From Lysobacter lycopersici (lineage in GTDB: Bacteria > Pseudomonadota > Gammaproteobacteria > Xanthomonadales > Xanthomonadaceae): DNA of 64,000 bases. The stretch spans positions 1,564,001 through 1,628,000 of the forward strand of contig NZ_CP041742.1 in the NCBI RefSeq assembly GCF_007556775.1, given 5' to 3'. Every line of letters begins with the position of its first letter. The first letter of the stretch is position 1. The position numbers were made by a program, and so were the translations under genes. The notes beneath the pieces were generated by a model that was given only the letters and a program-made list of their open reading frames with translations, was not told the DNA's origin and ran no database searches. Shown piece after piece: positions 1-9,714 of the stretch.

Positions 1-1232
1 CGGCCGCTGCCGCGAAGCGCCGCCGCGCGCTGCTGATCGCCGCGGGCGCGATCGCGCTGGTCGTAGTCGTCGGCTGGCTGGTGTCGGGCTGGGCCGGCGG
101 CTCGCGTTCGTTCGATGGCTCGCGCGTGCGCATCGCCACCGTCACCCGCGGCGACCTGGTGCGCGACATCTCCGCCGACGGTCGCGTCATCGCCGCCAAC
201 AGCCCGACGCTGTACGCCATTGCCGGCGGCACCGTGACCCTGGACGTGGTCGCGGGCGATGCGGTGAAGAAGGACCAGGCGCTGGCCGAGATCGACAGCC
301 CGGAACTGCGCAGCCAGCTCGCGCAGGAACAGGCCACGCTGGCCGGCCTCGAAGCCGAAGCCAGCCGCGCCGCGCTCGATGCGCAGATCACCCGCTCGAA
401 CGCGCGCAAGGCGTTCAACCAGGCCTCCATCGATCGCATCGCCGCCGAACGCGACCTCGAACGCAACCAGCGCGCCTATGAAGGCGGCGCGGTCGCGCAG
501 ATCGACGTGGCGCGCGCGCAGGACGCGTTGAAGAAGGCCGACCTCGGCCTCGCCAGCGCACGCACCGATTCCACCCTGCTCGGCGAGGGCGCCGGGCTGG
601 ACCTTCGCAACAAGAAATTGCTCGCCGAGCGCCAGCGCGCGGTCGTCACGGAACTGCAACGCCAAGTCGATGCGCTCACCTTGCGCGCGCCGTTCGACGG
701 ACAGGTCGGGCAGGTGCTGATCGCGCAGCGGCAGAACGTCGCCGCGAACGCGCCGGTGCTGAGCGTGGTCGATCTGTCGGTGTTCGAAGTCGAGATCAAG
801 GTGCCGGAAAGCTTCGCCCGCGACCTCGCCATCGGCATGCCGGCGCAGGTCACCGGCCCGACCGGCACGCTCGACGCGCAGGTGTCGGCGGTGTCGCCGG
901 AAGTGGTGAACGGCGAAGTCGCCGCGCGCCTGCGCTTCAAGTCGCAACAACCGCCGGGCCTGCGCCAGAACCAGCGCCTGTCCGCGCGCATCCTGCTCGG
1001 CACGCGCAACAACGTGCTGCAGGTCGAACGCGGTCCGTTCCTGGAACAGGGCGGCGGCAACAGCGCCTACGTCATGGACGGCAGCAGTGCGGTCAAGCGC
1101 GCGATCCGCACCGGCGTGAGCAGCCTCGATGCCGTGGAAATCCTCGGCGGCGTGAAGGAAGGCGATCGCATCGTGGTTTCAGGCGCCGACGCGTTCGGCG
1201 ATTCGCAGAAAGTCCGCATCTCGGGAGAATGA
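1..1232 (+). CDS. HlyD/MacA-family periplasmic adaptor subunit of an efflux system (5' partial)
   Basis: Periplasmic adaptor (membrane fusion protein) that would link an inner-membrane ABC exporter to an outer-membrane channel. The frame is open to the left edge, so the true start is outside the window. A basic run followed by one membrane helix occupies about residues 8-27 counted from the edge. A first lipoyl half lies near residue 75 (GDAVKKDQALAEID), followed by a long Ala/Gln/Glu/Arg-rich coiled-coil hairpin (about 100-220), the second lipoyl half (LRAPFDGQVGQV, about 227) and a C-terminal beta-barrel and membrane-proximal part. The stop overlaps the next small gene by ATGA, and ATPase and two permeases follow, so this is the first visible gene of an efflux operon. 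The substrate is unknown. The family call is firm; MacA-like rather than RND-type is inferred from the neighbours. Confidence 0.9.
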   Translation, partial: AAAAKRRRALLIAAGAIALVVVVGWLVSGWAGGSRSFDGSRVRIATVTRGDLVRDISADGRVIAANSPTLYAIAGGTVTLDVVAGDAVKKDQALAEIDSPELRSQLAQEQATLAGLEAEASRAALDAQITRSNARKAFNQASIDRIAAERDLERNQRAYEGGAVAQIDVARAQDALKKADLGLASARTDSTLLGEGAGLDLRNKKLLAERQRAVVTELQRQVDALTLRAPFDGQVGQVLIAQRQNVAANAPVLSVVDLSVFEVEIKVPESFARDLAIGMPAQVTGPTGTLDAQVSAVSPEVVNGEVAARLRFKSQQPPGLRQNQRLSARILLGTRNNVLQVERGPFLEQGGGNSAYVMDGSSAVKRAIRTGVSSLDAVEILGGVKEGDRIVVSGADAFGDSQKVRISGE

Positions 1233-1234
1233 CC

Positions 1235-1450
1235 ATGTACACGCAAGACAATCCGTATTACCCGGCACACGACTTCCCGCGGAACTGGTCCGCGGACGAG
1301 CTCGCCGACGCCGTGCCGCTGCGCCTGTCCGAACGCATCTCGCTCGGCCTGGTGCGATTCGATGCGATGCCACCGCCGGCCAACGCCGCGCGCCGGTCGA
1401 AGAGCTATCTCCCCGTGGCCGCGATGTCGCCGCTGCTGCGCGTGCGCTGA
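1235..1450 (+). CDS. small protein of unknown function within the efflux operon
   Basis: A 71-aa protein that I do not recognise. It is rich in Pro, Arg, Ser and aromatic residues near the N-terminus (DNPYYPAHDFPRNW) and has no obvious signal peptide, membrane helix or double-Gly leader motif. Two starts are possible: an ATG at 1229 overlapping the adaptor stop as ATGA, or the ATG at 1235. I chose 1235 because GGGAG at 1223-1227 then has normal spacing. It sits between the adaptor and the ATPase genes, in the same direction and with tight spacing, so it is probably co-translated with them. It could be an accessory or regulatory peptide of the transporter, or a poorly conserved hypothetical protein. 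Operon position and codon use favour a real gene. Confidence 0.6.
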   Translation: MYTQDNPYYPAHDFPRNWSADELADAVPLRLSERISLGLVRFDAMPPPANAARRSKSYLPVAAMSPLLRVR

Positions 1451-1488
1451 GGCCTGCCCCTCCCCCTTCCCTTCGACAGGAAACCGCC

Positions 1489-2211
1489 ATGTTGCAGATG
1501 CAAGCCGTCACCAAGGTCTACCGCACCGAGCTGGTCGAAACCCACGCGCTGCGTTCGCTCGACCTGCACGTGCGCGACGGCGAATTCGTCGCCGTCACCG
1601 GCCCCTCGGGTTCGGGCAAGACCACCTTCCTCAACATCGCGGGCCTGCTGGAGGAATTCACCGGCGGCACCTACACGCTCGACGGCCAGGACGTGCGCGG
1701 CCTGTCCGACGACGCGCGCAGCAAGCTGCGCAACCAGAAGATCGGCTTCATCTTCCAGGGCTTCAACCTGATCCCGGATTTGAACCTGTTCGACAACGTC
1801 GACGTGCCGTTGCGCTATCGCGGCTTCGACGCCGCCGACCGCAGGCAGCGCATCGAGAAGGCGCTGTCGCAGGTCGGGCTGGGTTCGCGCATGAAGCACT
1901 ACCCGACCGAACTCTCCGGCGGGCAGCAGCAGCGCGCGGCGATCGCGCGTGCGCTGGCGGGAAGCCCGAAACTGCTGCTTGCGGACGAACCGACGGGCAA
2001 CCTCGATTCGCAGATGGCGCGCGGCGTGCTGGAACTGCTGGAGGAAATCAACGCCGCCGGCACCACCATCGTGATGGTGACCCACGACCCGGAACTGGCG
2101 GCGCGCGCGCAGCGCAACGTGCACATCGTCGACGGCATGGCCACCGACATCTCGGTGGAAACGAGCCTGAGCCGGCTTGCGCACGCCACGACCGCGACGG
2201 CCGGGGACTAG
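1489..2211 (+). CDS. ABC transporter ATP-binding protein (LolD/MacB-type)
   Basis: A 240-aa nucleotide-binding subunit that would power the two FtsX-type permeases encoded next. Walker A is GPSGSGKTT (residues 38-46), the Q-loop lies in the FIFQGFNLIPDL stretch, the ABC signature is LSGGQQQR (about 143) and Walker B is LLLADEPTG (about 163) followed by the typical NLDS D-loop and a switch His in VTHDPEL. Length and motif spacing match the LolD/MacB NBD group (MJ0796-like). The ATG has an AGGA Shine-Dalgarno about 7 nt upstream. By family knowledge such ATPases drive mechanotransmission rather than classical substrate passage across the membrane. Confidence 0.95.
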   Translation: MLQMQAVTKVYRTELVETHALRSLDLHVRDGEFVAVTGPSGSGKTTFLNIAGLLEEFTGGTYTLDGQDVRGLSDDARSKLRNQKIGFIFQGFNLIPDLNLFDNVDVPLRYRGFDAADRRQRIEKALSQVGLGSRMKHYPTELSGGQQQRAAIARALAGSPKLLLADEPTGNLDSQMARGVLELLEEINAAGTTIVMVTHDPELAARAQRNVHIVDGMATDISVETSLSRLAHATTATAGD

Positions 2212-2306
2212 TGGCTGGGGACTGGCGAAAGCAGAACTTTTCGCCACGCCCATTCCGCCGCTCTTCCAACCCTGGCCCCTAGCCCCGCGACCGAAGGGAG
2301 CTTTCC

Positions 2307-3614
2307 ATGTTCACGTACTACTGCAACCTCGCCCTGCGCAGTTTCCGGCGCAACAAGATCCTGACCGCGCTGATGGTGCTGGCGATCGCGCTTGGCATCG
2401 GCGCGAGCATGACCACGCTCACCGTGTTCCACATCCTCGCCGGCGACCCGATCCCGCAGAAGAGCGACCGGCTGTTCTATCCGCGGATCGAGCCGCGCAC
2501 GAAGCAGGGATTCCAGCCGGGCGAGGAACCCGAGGAGCAGATGACCCGCTTCGACGCCGAGGCCCTGCTGCGCGAACACCGCGGCGACCGCCAGGCGATG
2601 ATGAGCGGCGGCGCGCTGTCGGTGGAATCGGGCGACGGCAAGATCGATCCGTTCGTGGTCAACGCGCGCTACACCAGCGCCGATTTCTTCCCGATGTTCG
2701 ACGCGCCCTTCGCCTTCGGTTCCGGCTGGACCGGCGCGGACGACGAAAACCGCGCCCAGGTCGCGGTGATCTCGAAGGAACTCAACGAAAAACTGTTCGG
2801 CGGCGGCAACAGCGTGGGCAAGACGCTGCGCGCCGGCGACAACAGCCTCCGCATCGTCGGCGTGCTCGGCAAGTGGCGGCCGACGCCAAAGTTCTATGAC
2901 CTCACCAACGATCGCTTCAGCGCGGTCGAGCAGGTGTTCGTGCCGTTCTCCACTTCGCGCACGCTCAAGCTTGGCGTGCAGGGCAACATGGATTGCTGGG
3001 GCGACCAGACCGACGCGGATGGTTCGGTCGGGCTGAACGCGCCCTGCGCCTGGGTGCAGTACTGGGTGGAACTCGACGATCCTTCGAAGGCGTCCGCCTA
3101 CAAGCAGTACCTGGAGAACTATTCCAACCAGCAGCGTGCCGCCGGACGCTTCGAGCGCCCGACCAACGTGCGCCTCGACAACGTGATGCAGTGGCTGGAT
3201 TTCAAGCAGGCGGTGCCCAGCGACGTGCGCCTGCAGTTGTGGCTGGCGTTCGGTTTCCTGCTGGTGTGCCTGCTCAATACCGTGGGCCTGCTGCTGGCCA
3301 AGTTCATGCGCCGCGAACCGGAGATCGGTGTGCGCCGCGCGCTCGGCGCCTCGCGGCGCGCGGTGTTCGCGCAATACCTGGTCGAAGCCAGCGCGATCGG
3401 CATCGTCGGCGGCGTCGCCGGGCTCGGCCTCGCCCTGCTCGGCCTGTGGGCGGTGCGCCAGCAACCCGACGACTACGCCGAACTCGCGCACCTCGACATG
3501 CCGATGCTGTTCGCCACCTTCGCGCTCGCGCTCGTCAGCAGCGTGCTCGCCGGCCTGCTGCCGGCGTGGCGCGCGATGCAGGTCGCGCCGGCGATCCAGC
3601 TCAAGAGCCAGTGA
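2307..3614 (+). CDS. ABC transporter permease, MacB/FtsX family (first of two)
   Basis: A 435-aa inner-membrane protein with MacB-type architecture: one N-terminal helix (about 14-36), a large periplasmic MacB_PCD-like domain (about 40-300) and three C-terminal helices of the FtsX domain (about 307-332, 355-380 and 393-420), including the conserved EIGVRRALGAS coupling segment between helices. The ATG follows a GGGAG Shine-Dalgarno. It is paired with a second permease of the same family, which suggests a heterodimer served by the single ATPase upstream. The substrate is not evident; close families export peptides, lipoproteins or antibiotics. Confidence 0.92.
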   Translation: MFTYYCNLALRSFRRNKILTALMVLAIALGIGASMTTLTVFHILAGDPIPQKSDRLFYPRIEPRTKQGFQPGEEPEEQMTRFDAEALLREHRGDRQAMMSGGALSVESGDGKIDPFVVNARYTSADFFPMFDAPFAFGSGWTGADDENRAQVAVISKELNEKLFGGGNSVGKTLRAGDNSLRIVGVLGKWRPTPKFYDLTNDRFSAVEQVFVPFSTSRTLKLGVQGNMDCWGDQTDADGSVGLNAPCAWVQYWVELDDPSKASAYKQYLENYSNQQRAAGRFERPTNVRLDNVMQWLDFKQAVPSDVRLQLWLAFGFLLVCLLNTVGLLLAKFMRREPEIGVRRALGASRRAVFAQYLVEASAIGIVGGVAGLGLALLGLWAVRQQPDDYAELAHLDMPMLFATFALALVSSVLAGLLPAWRAMQVAPAIQLKSQ

Positions 3615-3649
3615 CGGCGCGTTCGCGAACGAAACTTCCGGAGAATCCC

Positions 3650-4873
3650 ATGGACATCCGCCCCATCCTTTCCACCCTGCGCCGGCACAAGACCGCGTCC
3701 GCGCTGATCGTGCTCGAGATCGCGCTGTCCTGCGCCATCATCTGCAACGCGGTGTTCCTCATCTCGCAACGGCTCGAGAAAATACACCGCCCCACCGGCG
3801 TGGCCGACACCGAACTGGTGCGCATCCGGGTCGCCGGCATCGGCAAAACCGACGACGCGACCGCGCTGGCGAAGGAGGACATCGCCTCGCTGCGCGCCAT
3901 CCCCGGGGTGAAGGCCGCGACGTCGCTCAACCAAATCCCGTTCGACCACACCTCGTGGAACAGCTCGGTGTCGCTGCAGCCCAAGCAGGACGTGCCCAAC
4001 CTCGATGCCTCGACCTACCTCGGTGAAAACCTCGTCGATGCACTCGGCTTGCGCATCGTCGAGGGCCGCGATTTCACCGCCGACGAATACGTCGACTGGG
4101 AGTCCTTCAACAAGCCCGATTCCAAGCTGACCCTTCCCGCGATCATCCTCACCCGCGAAGTGGCGCAGAAGCTGTTCCCGAACCAGAGCGCGGTGGGCAA
4201 GCTGGTCTACAGCTGGAATTCGAACGACGTGCCGCACCGCGTGGTCGGCGTGGTCGATCGCCTGATCCGGCCCAACGACAACGGCGGCCCCGCGGAGGCA
4301 GGCTATTCCGTGCTGTTGCCGTTGCGCGACCTGACCCAGGGCACCTTCGTCCTGCGCACCGATCCCGCGCGTCGCGCCGAGGTGCAGAAGGCCGCGGTCG
4401 CCGCGCTGGAGAAGAACAGCAACCGCCGCATCGTCCTCGACCAGGATCCGTTCACCGACGTCGTGGCGAAGTGGTACCAGAGCGACCGCAACATGGCCTG
4501 GCTGTTGCTGGCGGTGATCGTGGCGCTGCTGGTGGTGACCGCGCTGGGCATCGTCGGCCTCGCCAGCTTCTGGGTGCAGCAGCGCACCAAGCAGATCGGC
4601 GTGCGCCGCGCGCTCGGCGCGACCCGCGGCCAGATCCTGCGCTACTTCCAGACCGAGAACTTCCTGCTTGCCACGCTCGGCATCGTGATCGGCATGATCG
4701 GCGCCTACGGCATCAACCAGCTGCTGATGGGCGCCTATGAACTGCCGCGCCTGCCCGCGCTGTACCTGCCGGTCGGCGCGCTGGTGTTGTGGTTGCTCGG
4801 CCAGGCGTCGGTACTCGGTCCGGCGCGGCGCGCCGCGGCGGTGCCGCCGGCGGTCGCCACACGCACCGTCTGA
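3650..4873 (+). CDS. ABC transporter permease, MacB/FtsX family (second of two)
   Basis: A 407-aa paralogue of the preceding permease with the same layout: N-terminal helix (about 16-38), periplasmic domain, then three helices in the last 130 residues with QIGVRRALGATRGQ between the first two. The frame is open further upstream inside the previous gene, but the ATG at 3650 with a CCGGAGAAT Shine-Dalgarno gives the proper MacB-type N-terminus and sits 35 bp after the previous stop. The pair most likely forms a heterodimeric exporter with the ATPase and adaptor. A REP-like palindrome follows directly and separates it from the regulator genes. Confidence 0.92.
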   Translation: MDIRPILSTLRRHKTASALIVLEIALSCAIICNAVFLISQRLEKIHRPTGVADTELVRIRVAGIGKTDDATALAKEDIASLRAIPGVKAATSLNQIPFDHTSWNSSVSLQPKQDVPNLDASTYLGENLVDALGLRIVEGRDFTADEYVDWESFNKPDSKLTLPAIILTREVAQKLFPNQSAVGKLVYSWNSNDVPHRVVGVVDRLIRPNDNGGPAEAGYSVLLPLRDLTQGTFVLRTDPARRAEVQKAAVAALEKNSNRRIVLDQDPFTDVVAKWYQSDRNMAWLLLAVIVALLVVTALGIVGLASFWVQQRTKQIGVRRALGATRGQILRYFQTENFLLATLGIVIGMIGAYGINQLLMGAYELPRLPALYLPVGALVLWLLGQASVLGPARRAAAVPPAVATRTV

Positions 4874-4883
4874 TTTCGCCTTT

Positions 4884-4930
4884 CCTTCTCCCCGCTCGCG
4901 GGGAGAAGGTGCCGAAGGCGGATGAGGGGC
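4884..4930. repeat. CCTTCTCCCC-type palindromic intergenic repeat
   Basis: A perfect 10-bp stem (4884-4893 with 4900-4909, loop GCTCGC) followed by GTGCCGAAGGCGGATGAGGGG. The same layout recurs at 21246, 33580, 42843 and 54676. It lies between the permease operon and the response regulator and could also act as a weak terminator or mRNA 3' stabiliser. Confidence 0.75.
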
Positions 4931-4955
4931 CCTTCTTCTCGGTAAGCTGGGACAC

Positions 4956-6293
<1,338 letters not shown>

Positions 6294-6299
6294 GCGCGC

Positions 6300-7625
6300 A
6301 TGCAAGCCTGGCGCCAGCGCATTCCTCTGAGCCTGCAGTTCGCGGCCCTCGCGTTCGCCTACATGCTCGCGGCCGCGGCGCTGGCCTTGCTGCTGTCGCG
6401 CTGGATCGAACGCGCCTGGATCGCGGGTTTTGTTGCGGTCGCGCTGCTCGCACCGCTGCTCGCCTACCACGTGCGCCGCGCGTTCGCGCCGATGAATTCG
6501 CTGTTCCGCGCGCTCGAAGGCAGCGTCGCCAGTTACCGCGACGGCGATTACGCCTTCGGCCTGTCGTGGCGCGGCGGCGGCGACCTCGGCGCGCTGGTCG
6601 CCAGCCACAACGCGCTCGGCGACGCGCTGCGCGACCAGCGCCTGTCGCTGGTGCAACGCGAACTGCTGCTCGACACCATGGTGCAGAACACGCCGGTGGC
6701 GATGCTGCTGGTGGATCCGGCGCGGCGCATCGTGCTCGGCAATATCGCCGCGCGCAAATTGCTGGGCGACGGCAAGCGGCTGGAAGGCCATGCCTTCGAC
6801 GAATTGCTGGAATCCGCACCGGACGCGCTGCGCGAAGCCTTCGAGCGCGGCGGCGATGGCATGTTCACCGTCGGCGATGCCGACAGCGACAACGAAGACA
6901 TCTACCACCTCTCGCGCCGCCAGTTCCGGCTCAACGGCCGCCGGCACGAACTGGTGTTGCTGCGCCAGCTCACCGCGGAACTGCGCCGGCAGGAAGTGCA
7001 GACCTGGAAGAAGGTGATCCGCGTCATCAGCCACGAACTCAACAACTCACTGGCGCCGATCGCCTCGCTCGCGCATTCGGGCGCGGAACTTCTGCGGCGC
7101 GGCCAGCACGAGCGTTTGCCTGCGGCGTTGTCGACCATCGAGGAACGCGCGCGCCACCTGGAAGGTTTCATCCGCGATTACGCGCGCTTCGCCAAGATGC
7201 CGGCGCCGCGGCTGGAGCCAGTGCCGTGGCCGCATTTCGTCGCGCAATTGCGCGCGCAGGTGCCGTTCGCCTACGACGGCCCGGATTCGCCGGCGGCGAT
7301 CGCGCGCATCGACGTCGCGCAACTGGAGCAGGCGCTGATCAACCTGCTCAAGAACGCGCACGAATCGGGTTCGAAACCCGATGACGTGGCGCTGTCGCTG
7401 CGGCGATTGCCGGAACACTGGCGCATCGACGTGCTCGATCGCGGCCAGGGCATGAACGAGGCGGTGCTGGCGAACGCGCTGCTGCCGTTCTATTCGACCA
7501 AGCGCCACGGCACCGGCCTTGGCCTAGCCCTCGCCCGCGAAATCGCCGAAGCGCACGGCGGGCGCATCGCCCTGCTCAACCGCGACGGCGGCGGGCTGTG
7601 CGTGTCGCTGGTGTTGCCGGCTTGA
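6300..7625 (+). CDS. sensor histidine kinase (NtrY/NtrB-like)
   Basis: A 441-aa membrane kinase. Two N-terminal helices (about 13-33 and 40-60) with almost no periplasmic loop suggest sensing within the membrane or cytoplasm. A HAMP/PAS-like region follows (about 60-225). The H-box is RVISHELNNS with the phosphoacceptor at H245. The N-box is LEQALINLLKNAHESG, and the G-boxes are DRGQGMNE and GTGLGLALAREIAEAHGG. It begins 6 bp after the response-regulator stop and is its evident partner. The signal is unknown; envelope stress or the exported compound would fit the neighbouring exporter. Confidence 0.94.
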   Translation: MQAWRQRIPLSLQFAALAFAYMLAAAALALLLSRWIERAWIAGFVAVALLAPLLAYHVRRAFAPMNSLFRALEGSVASYRDGDYAFGLSWRGGGDLGALVASHNALGDALRDQRLSLVQRELLLDTMVQNTPVAMLLVDPARRIVLGNIAARKLLGDGKRLEGHAFDELLESAPDALREAFERGGDGMFTVGDADSDNEDIYHLSRRQFRLNGRRHELVLLRQLTAELRRQEVQTWKKVIRVISHELNNSLAPIASLAHSGAELLRRGQHERLPAALSTIEERARHLEGFIRDYARFAKMPAPRLEPVPWPHFVAQLRAQVPFAYDGPDSPAAIARIDVAQLEQALINLLKNAHESGSKPDDVALSLRRLPEHWRIDVLDRGQGMNEAVLANALLPFYSTKRHGTGLGLALAREIAEAHGGRIALLNRDGGGLCVSLVLPA

Positions 7626-7660
7626 TGTCCGCCCGACCGCCCCATCGCATGCGAGGCCAT

Positions 7661-8263
7661 ATGCCCGAACTCGAACCCCGCTGGTACCGGCGTCGCCGCG
7701 GCGCTGGCCTGTTGCTGCTGGCGTTCGCGCTCGCCGCGTTCGCCGCACCGTTGTGGTATTTCCGCAACAGCGACCATCCGCTGTCCGGGCAGGACGTGGT
7801 CGCGCTGTGCGACCGCCTCGATCGCTTGCCGCTACCCGAGGCCGGCTGGAGCCGCGCAGCGGGCACGTCGCCCGGGCTGCCGCGCTTGCCCGGCACGGAT
7901 GCGGAAGCGGCCGGGTATTGCATCTGGCGCGATGCGCGGGGCCAGGTCGCGTTCGAAGCGGTGCTCTCTACCAACCGGAACACCCGACCCCTCGGTGTCG
8001 ATGCCTTGTACGAGCGCATGCGCGGCGAGGTCGTGGCCACTCGCAACGACGAATTGCGCGAGGCCGATGGCCCTGGCGAACGCAGCATTCGCTCCCGACG
8101 CGGCAACTCCCGCGAATGGCTGATCGAGGACCATGGCATCGTCTTGCTGCTGCGTGGCTATCGAACCGAAGATGCATGGTTCGACCACGCAGCAACGGCG
8201 GCGCTCGAGGCGTTGCGCGCGCCGCCGGCTCAACCGGATATCGTCATTTCGACTTCTTCGTAG
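7661..8263 (+). CDS. membrane-anchored protein of unknown function
   Basis: About 200 residues; not recognised. One N-terminal helix after a basic stretch ([20 protein letters not shown]) anchors a soluble, probably periplasmic domain with two Cys (VVALCDRL and GYCIWRD) that could pair. An upstream ATG at 7625 overlaps the kinase stop (TGATG) and would add 12 residues; I prefer 7661 because GCGAGG precedes it. The last 20 bp overlap the end of convergent glmU. It may belong to the kinase operon as an accessory protein, but nothing in the sequence proves that. Confidence 0.6.
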   Translation: MPELEPRWYRRRRGAGLLLLAFALAAFAAPLWYFRNSDHPLSGQDVVALCDRLDRLPLPEAGWSRAAGTSPGLPRLPGTDAEAAGYCIWRDARGQVAFEAVLSTNRNTRPLGVDALYERMRGEVVATRNDELREADGPGERSIRSRRGNSREWLIEDHGIVLLLRGYRTEDAWFDHAATAALEALRAPPAQPDIVISTSS

Positions 8264-9629
8264 GCCGCCGCCAGCCTTCGAGCGTGACCTGCTTCGCGCG
8301 CGCGACGGTGAGTTTCCCCGCAGGCGCGTCGTTGCCGATCACCGAACCCGCGCCGATGGTCGCGTTTTCGCCGATGGTCACCGGCGCGACCAGCGACGAG
8401 TTCGAACCGATGAAGGCGCCATCGGAAATCGTGGTGGTCGATTTGTTCGCGCCGTCGTAGTTGCAGGTGATGGTGCCGGCGCCGATGTTCACGCCCGCGC
8501 CGACCACGGCATCGCCGAGATAGGCGAGGTGGTTGGCCTTGCTGCCGACGCCGATCTTCGCGTTCTTGGTTTCGACGAAGTTGCCGATGTGCGCGCCGTC
8601 GGCAAGCACGCTGCCGGGGCGCAGCCGCGCGAACGGCCCGACCTGCACCGCGCCTTCGCTGCGCGCGCCCTCGAGGTCGCAATGCGCGCGGATTTCGGTT
8701 CCGGCGGCGAGTTCGACGTCCTTCAAGCGGCAGAATGGACCGATGCGCACGCCGTCGCCGAGCTTGATGTCGCCTTCCAGCACCACGTCGACGTCGATTT
8801 CGACATCGCGACCGGCGCGCACGTTGCCGCGGATGTCGATCCGCGCCGGATCGGCGACGCGCACGCCGGCCAGGCACAGCGCGCGCGCCTGCCGTTGCTG
8901 GAACGCGCGTTCCAGCCGCGCCAGCTGCCACGGGTCGTTCGCGCCCTCGGTTTCCAGCGGATCGGCGACATGCACCATTTCCGCGGCGCTGAACTCGTCG
9001 GCGGCCTGCGCGAACACGTCGGTGAGGTAGTACTCGCCCTGCGCGTTGTCGTTGCGCAATGCTTCGAGCCAGCGCTTCAGCGCGGTGGACTCGGCGGCGA
9101 TGATGCCGGTGTTGATGGTGCGGATGCGCTTCTGCGCGTCGTCGGCATCCTTTTCCTCGACGATGCGCGCCACCCGGCCTTCAGCATCGCGTTCGACGCG
9201 ACCGTAGCCGGCCGGATCGTCGAGGTCGGCGACCAGCACGGCGAGCCGTCCCGGCGCGGCGAGCAGATGTTTCAGCGTTTCCGAAGTGATCAGCGGCACG
9301 TCGCCGTACAGCACCAGCACCTGCGCGCCGTCGGGCACGTTGGGCATCGCTTGCTGCACCGCATGCCCGGTGCCGAGTTGCCGCGCCTGTTCGGCCCAGA
9401 GCAAATCCTCCTGCCCGGCGAACGCCGTACGCACCGCTTCGCCGCCATGCCCGTACACGACGTGGATCGCGGCCGGCTGCAGCGCGCGCGCCGCATCGAC
9501 GACGTGCGCCAGCATCGGCCGGCTGGCGATCGGCTGCAGCACCTTGGGCAGGGCCGACTTCATGCGCTTGCCCTCGCCGGCGGCGAGGACGACGACGTGC
9601 AGCGGAAGGACGGGAGGCGTCGCGTTCAT
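8244..9629 (-). CDS. glmU: bifunctional UDP-N-acetylglucosamine pyrophosphorylase / glucosamine-1-phosphate N-acetyltransferase
   Basis: Cytoplasmic enzyme making UDP-GlcNAc for peptidoglycan and LPS: an acetyl-CoA-dependent left-handed beta-helix domain acetylates GlcN-1-P and an N-terminal Rossmann-like domain adds UMP. At 461 aa it has normal GlmU length. The N-terminal motif [17 protein letters not shown] is the uridylyltransferase signature, and hexapeptide repeats fill the C-terminal half (for example [23 protein letters not shown] and [17 protein letters not shown]). The frame stays open upstream, but the ATG at 9629 gives the standard N-terminus. In enterobacteria glmU directly follows atpC; here three unrelated genes lie between them. 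Confidence 0.97.
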   Translation of the reverse strand: MNATPPVLPLHVVVLAAGEGKRMKSALPKVLQPIASRPMLAHVVDAARALQPAAIHVVYGHGGEAVRTAFAGQEDLLWAEQARQLGTGHAVQQAMPNVPDGAQVLVLYGDVPLITSETLKHLLAAPGRLAVLVADLDDPAGYGRVERDAEGRVARIVEEKDADDAQKRIRTINTGIIAAESTALKRWLEALRNDNAQGEYYLTDVFAQAADEFSAAEMVHVADPLETEGANDPWQLARLERAFQQRQARALCLAGVRVADPARIDIRGNVRAGRDVEIDVDVVLEGDIKLGDGVRIGPFCRLKDVELAAGTEIRAHCDLEGARSEGAVQVGPFARLRPGSVLADGAHIGNFVETKNAKIGVGSKANHLAYLGDAVVGAGVNIGAGTITCNYDGANKSTTTISDGAFIGSNSSLVAPVTIGENATIGAGSVIGNDAPAGKLTVARAKQVTLEGWRRPTKKSK

Positions 9630-9714
9630 GGCATGGCCCGTGCGGTCATCCCGCGATTCTAGCGGTGGCGCTGCTACGATGCGCTCCGTTCGCAATCGCC
9701 CTGAAGCGTCGCCC

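Noticed and set aside
2203-2283. Attenuator or terminator inside the efflux operon
   Set aside because: The GGGGACT/CCTAGCCCC arms are imperfect and lack a T-run; treated as a dispersed inverted repeat related to 14151-14218.
9679-9714. Upstream ATG for the GT-C-like gene as certain start
   Set aside because: The ATG lies within a -10-like TACGAT sequence and has no Shine-Dalgarno; the GTG at 9715 is kept with reservation.
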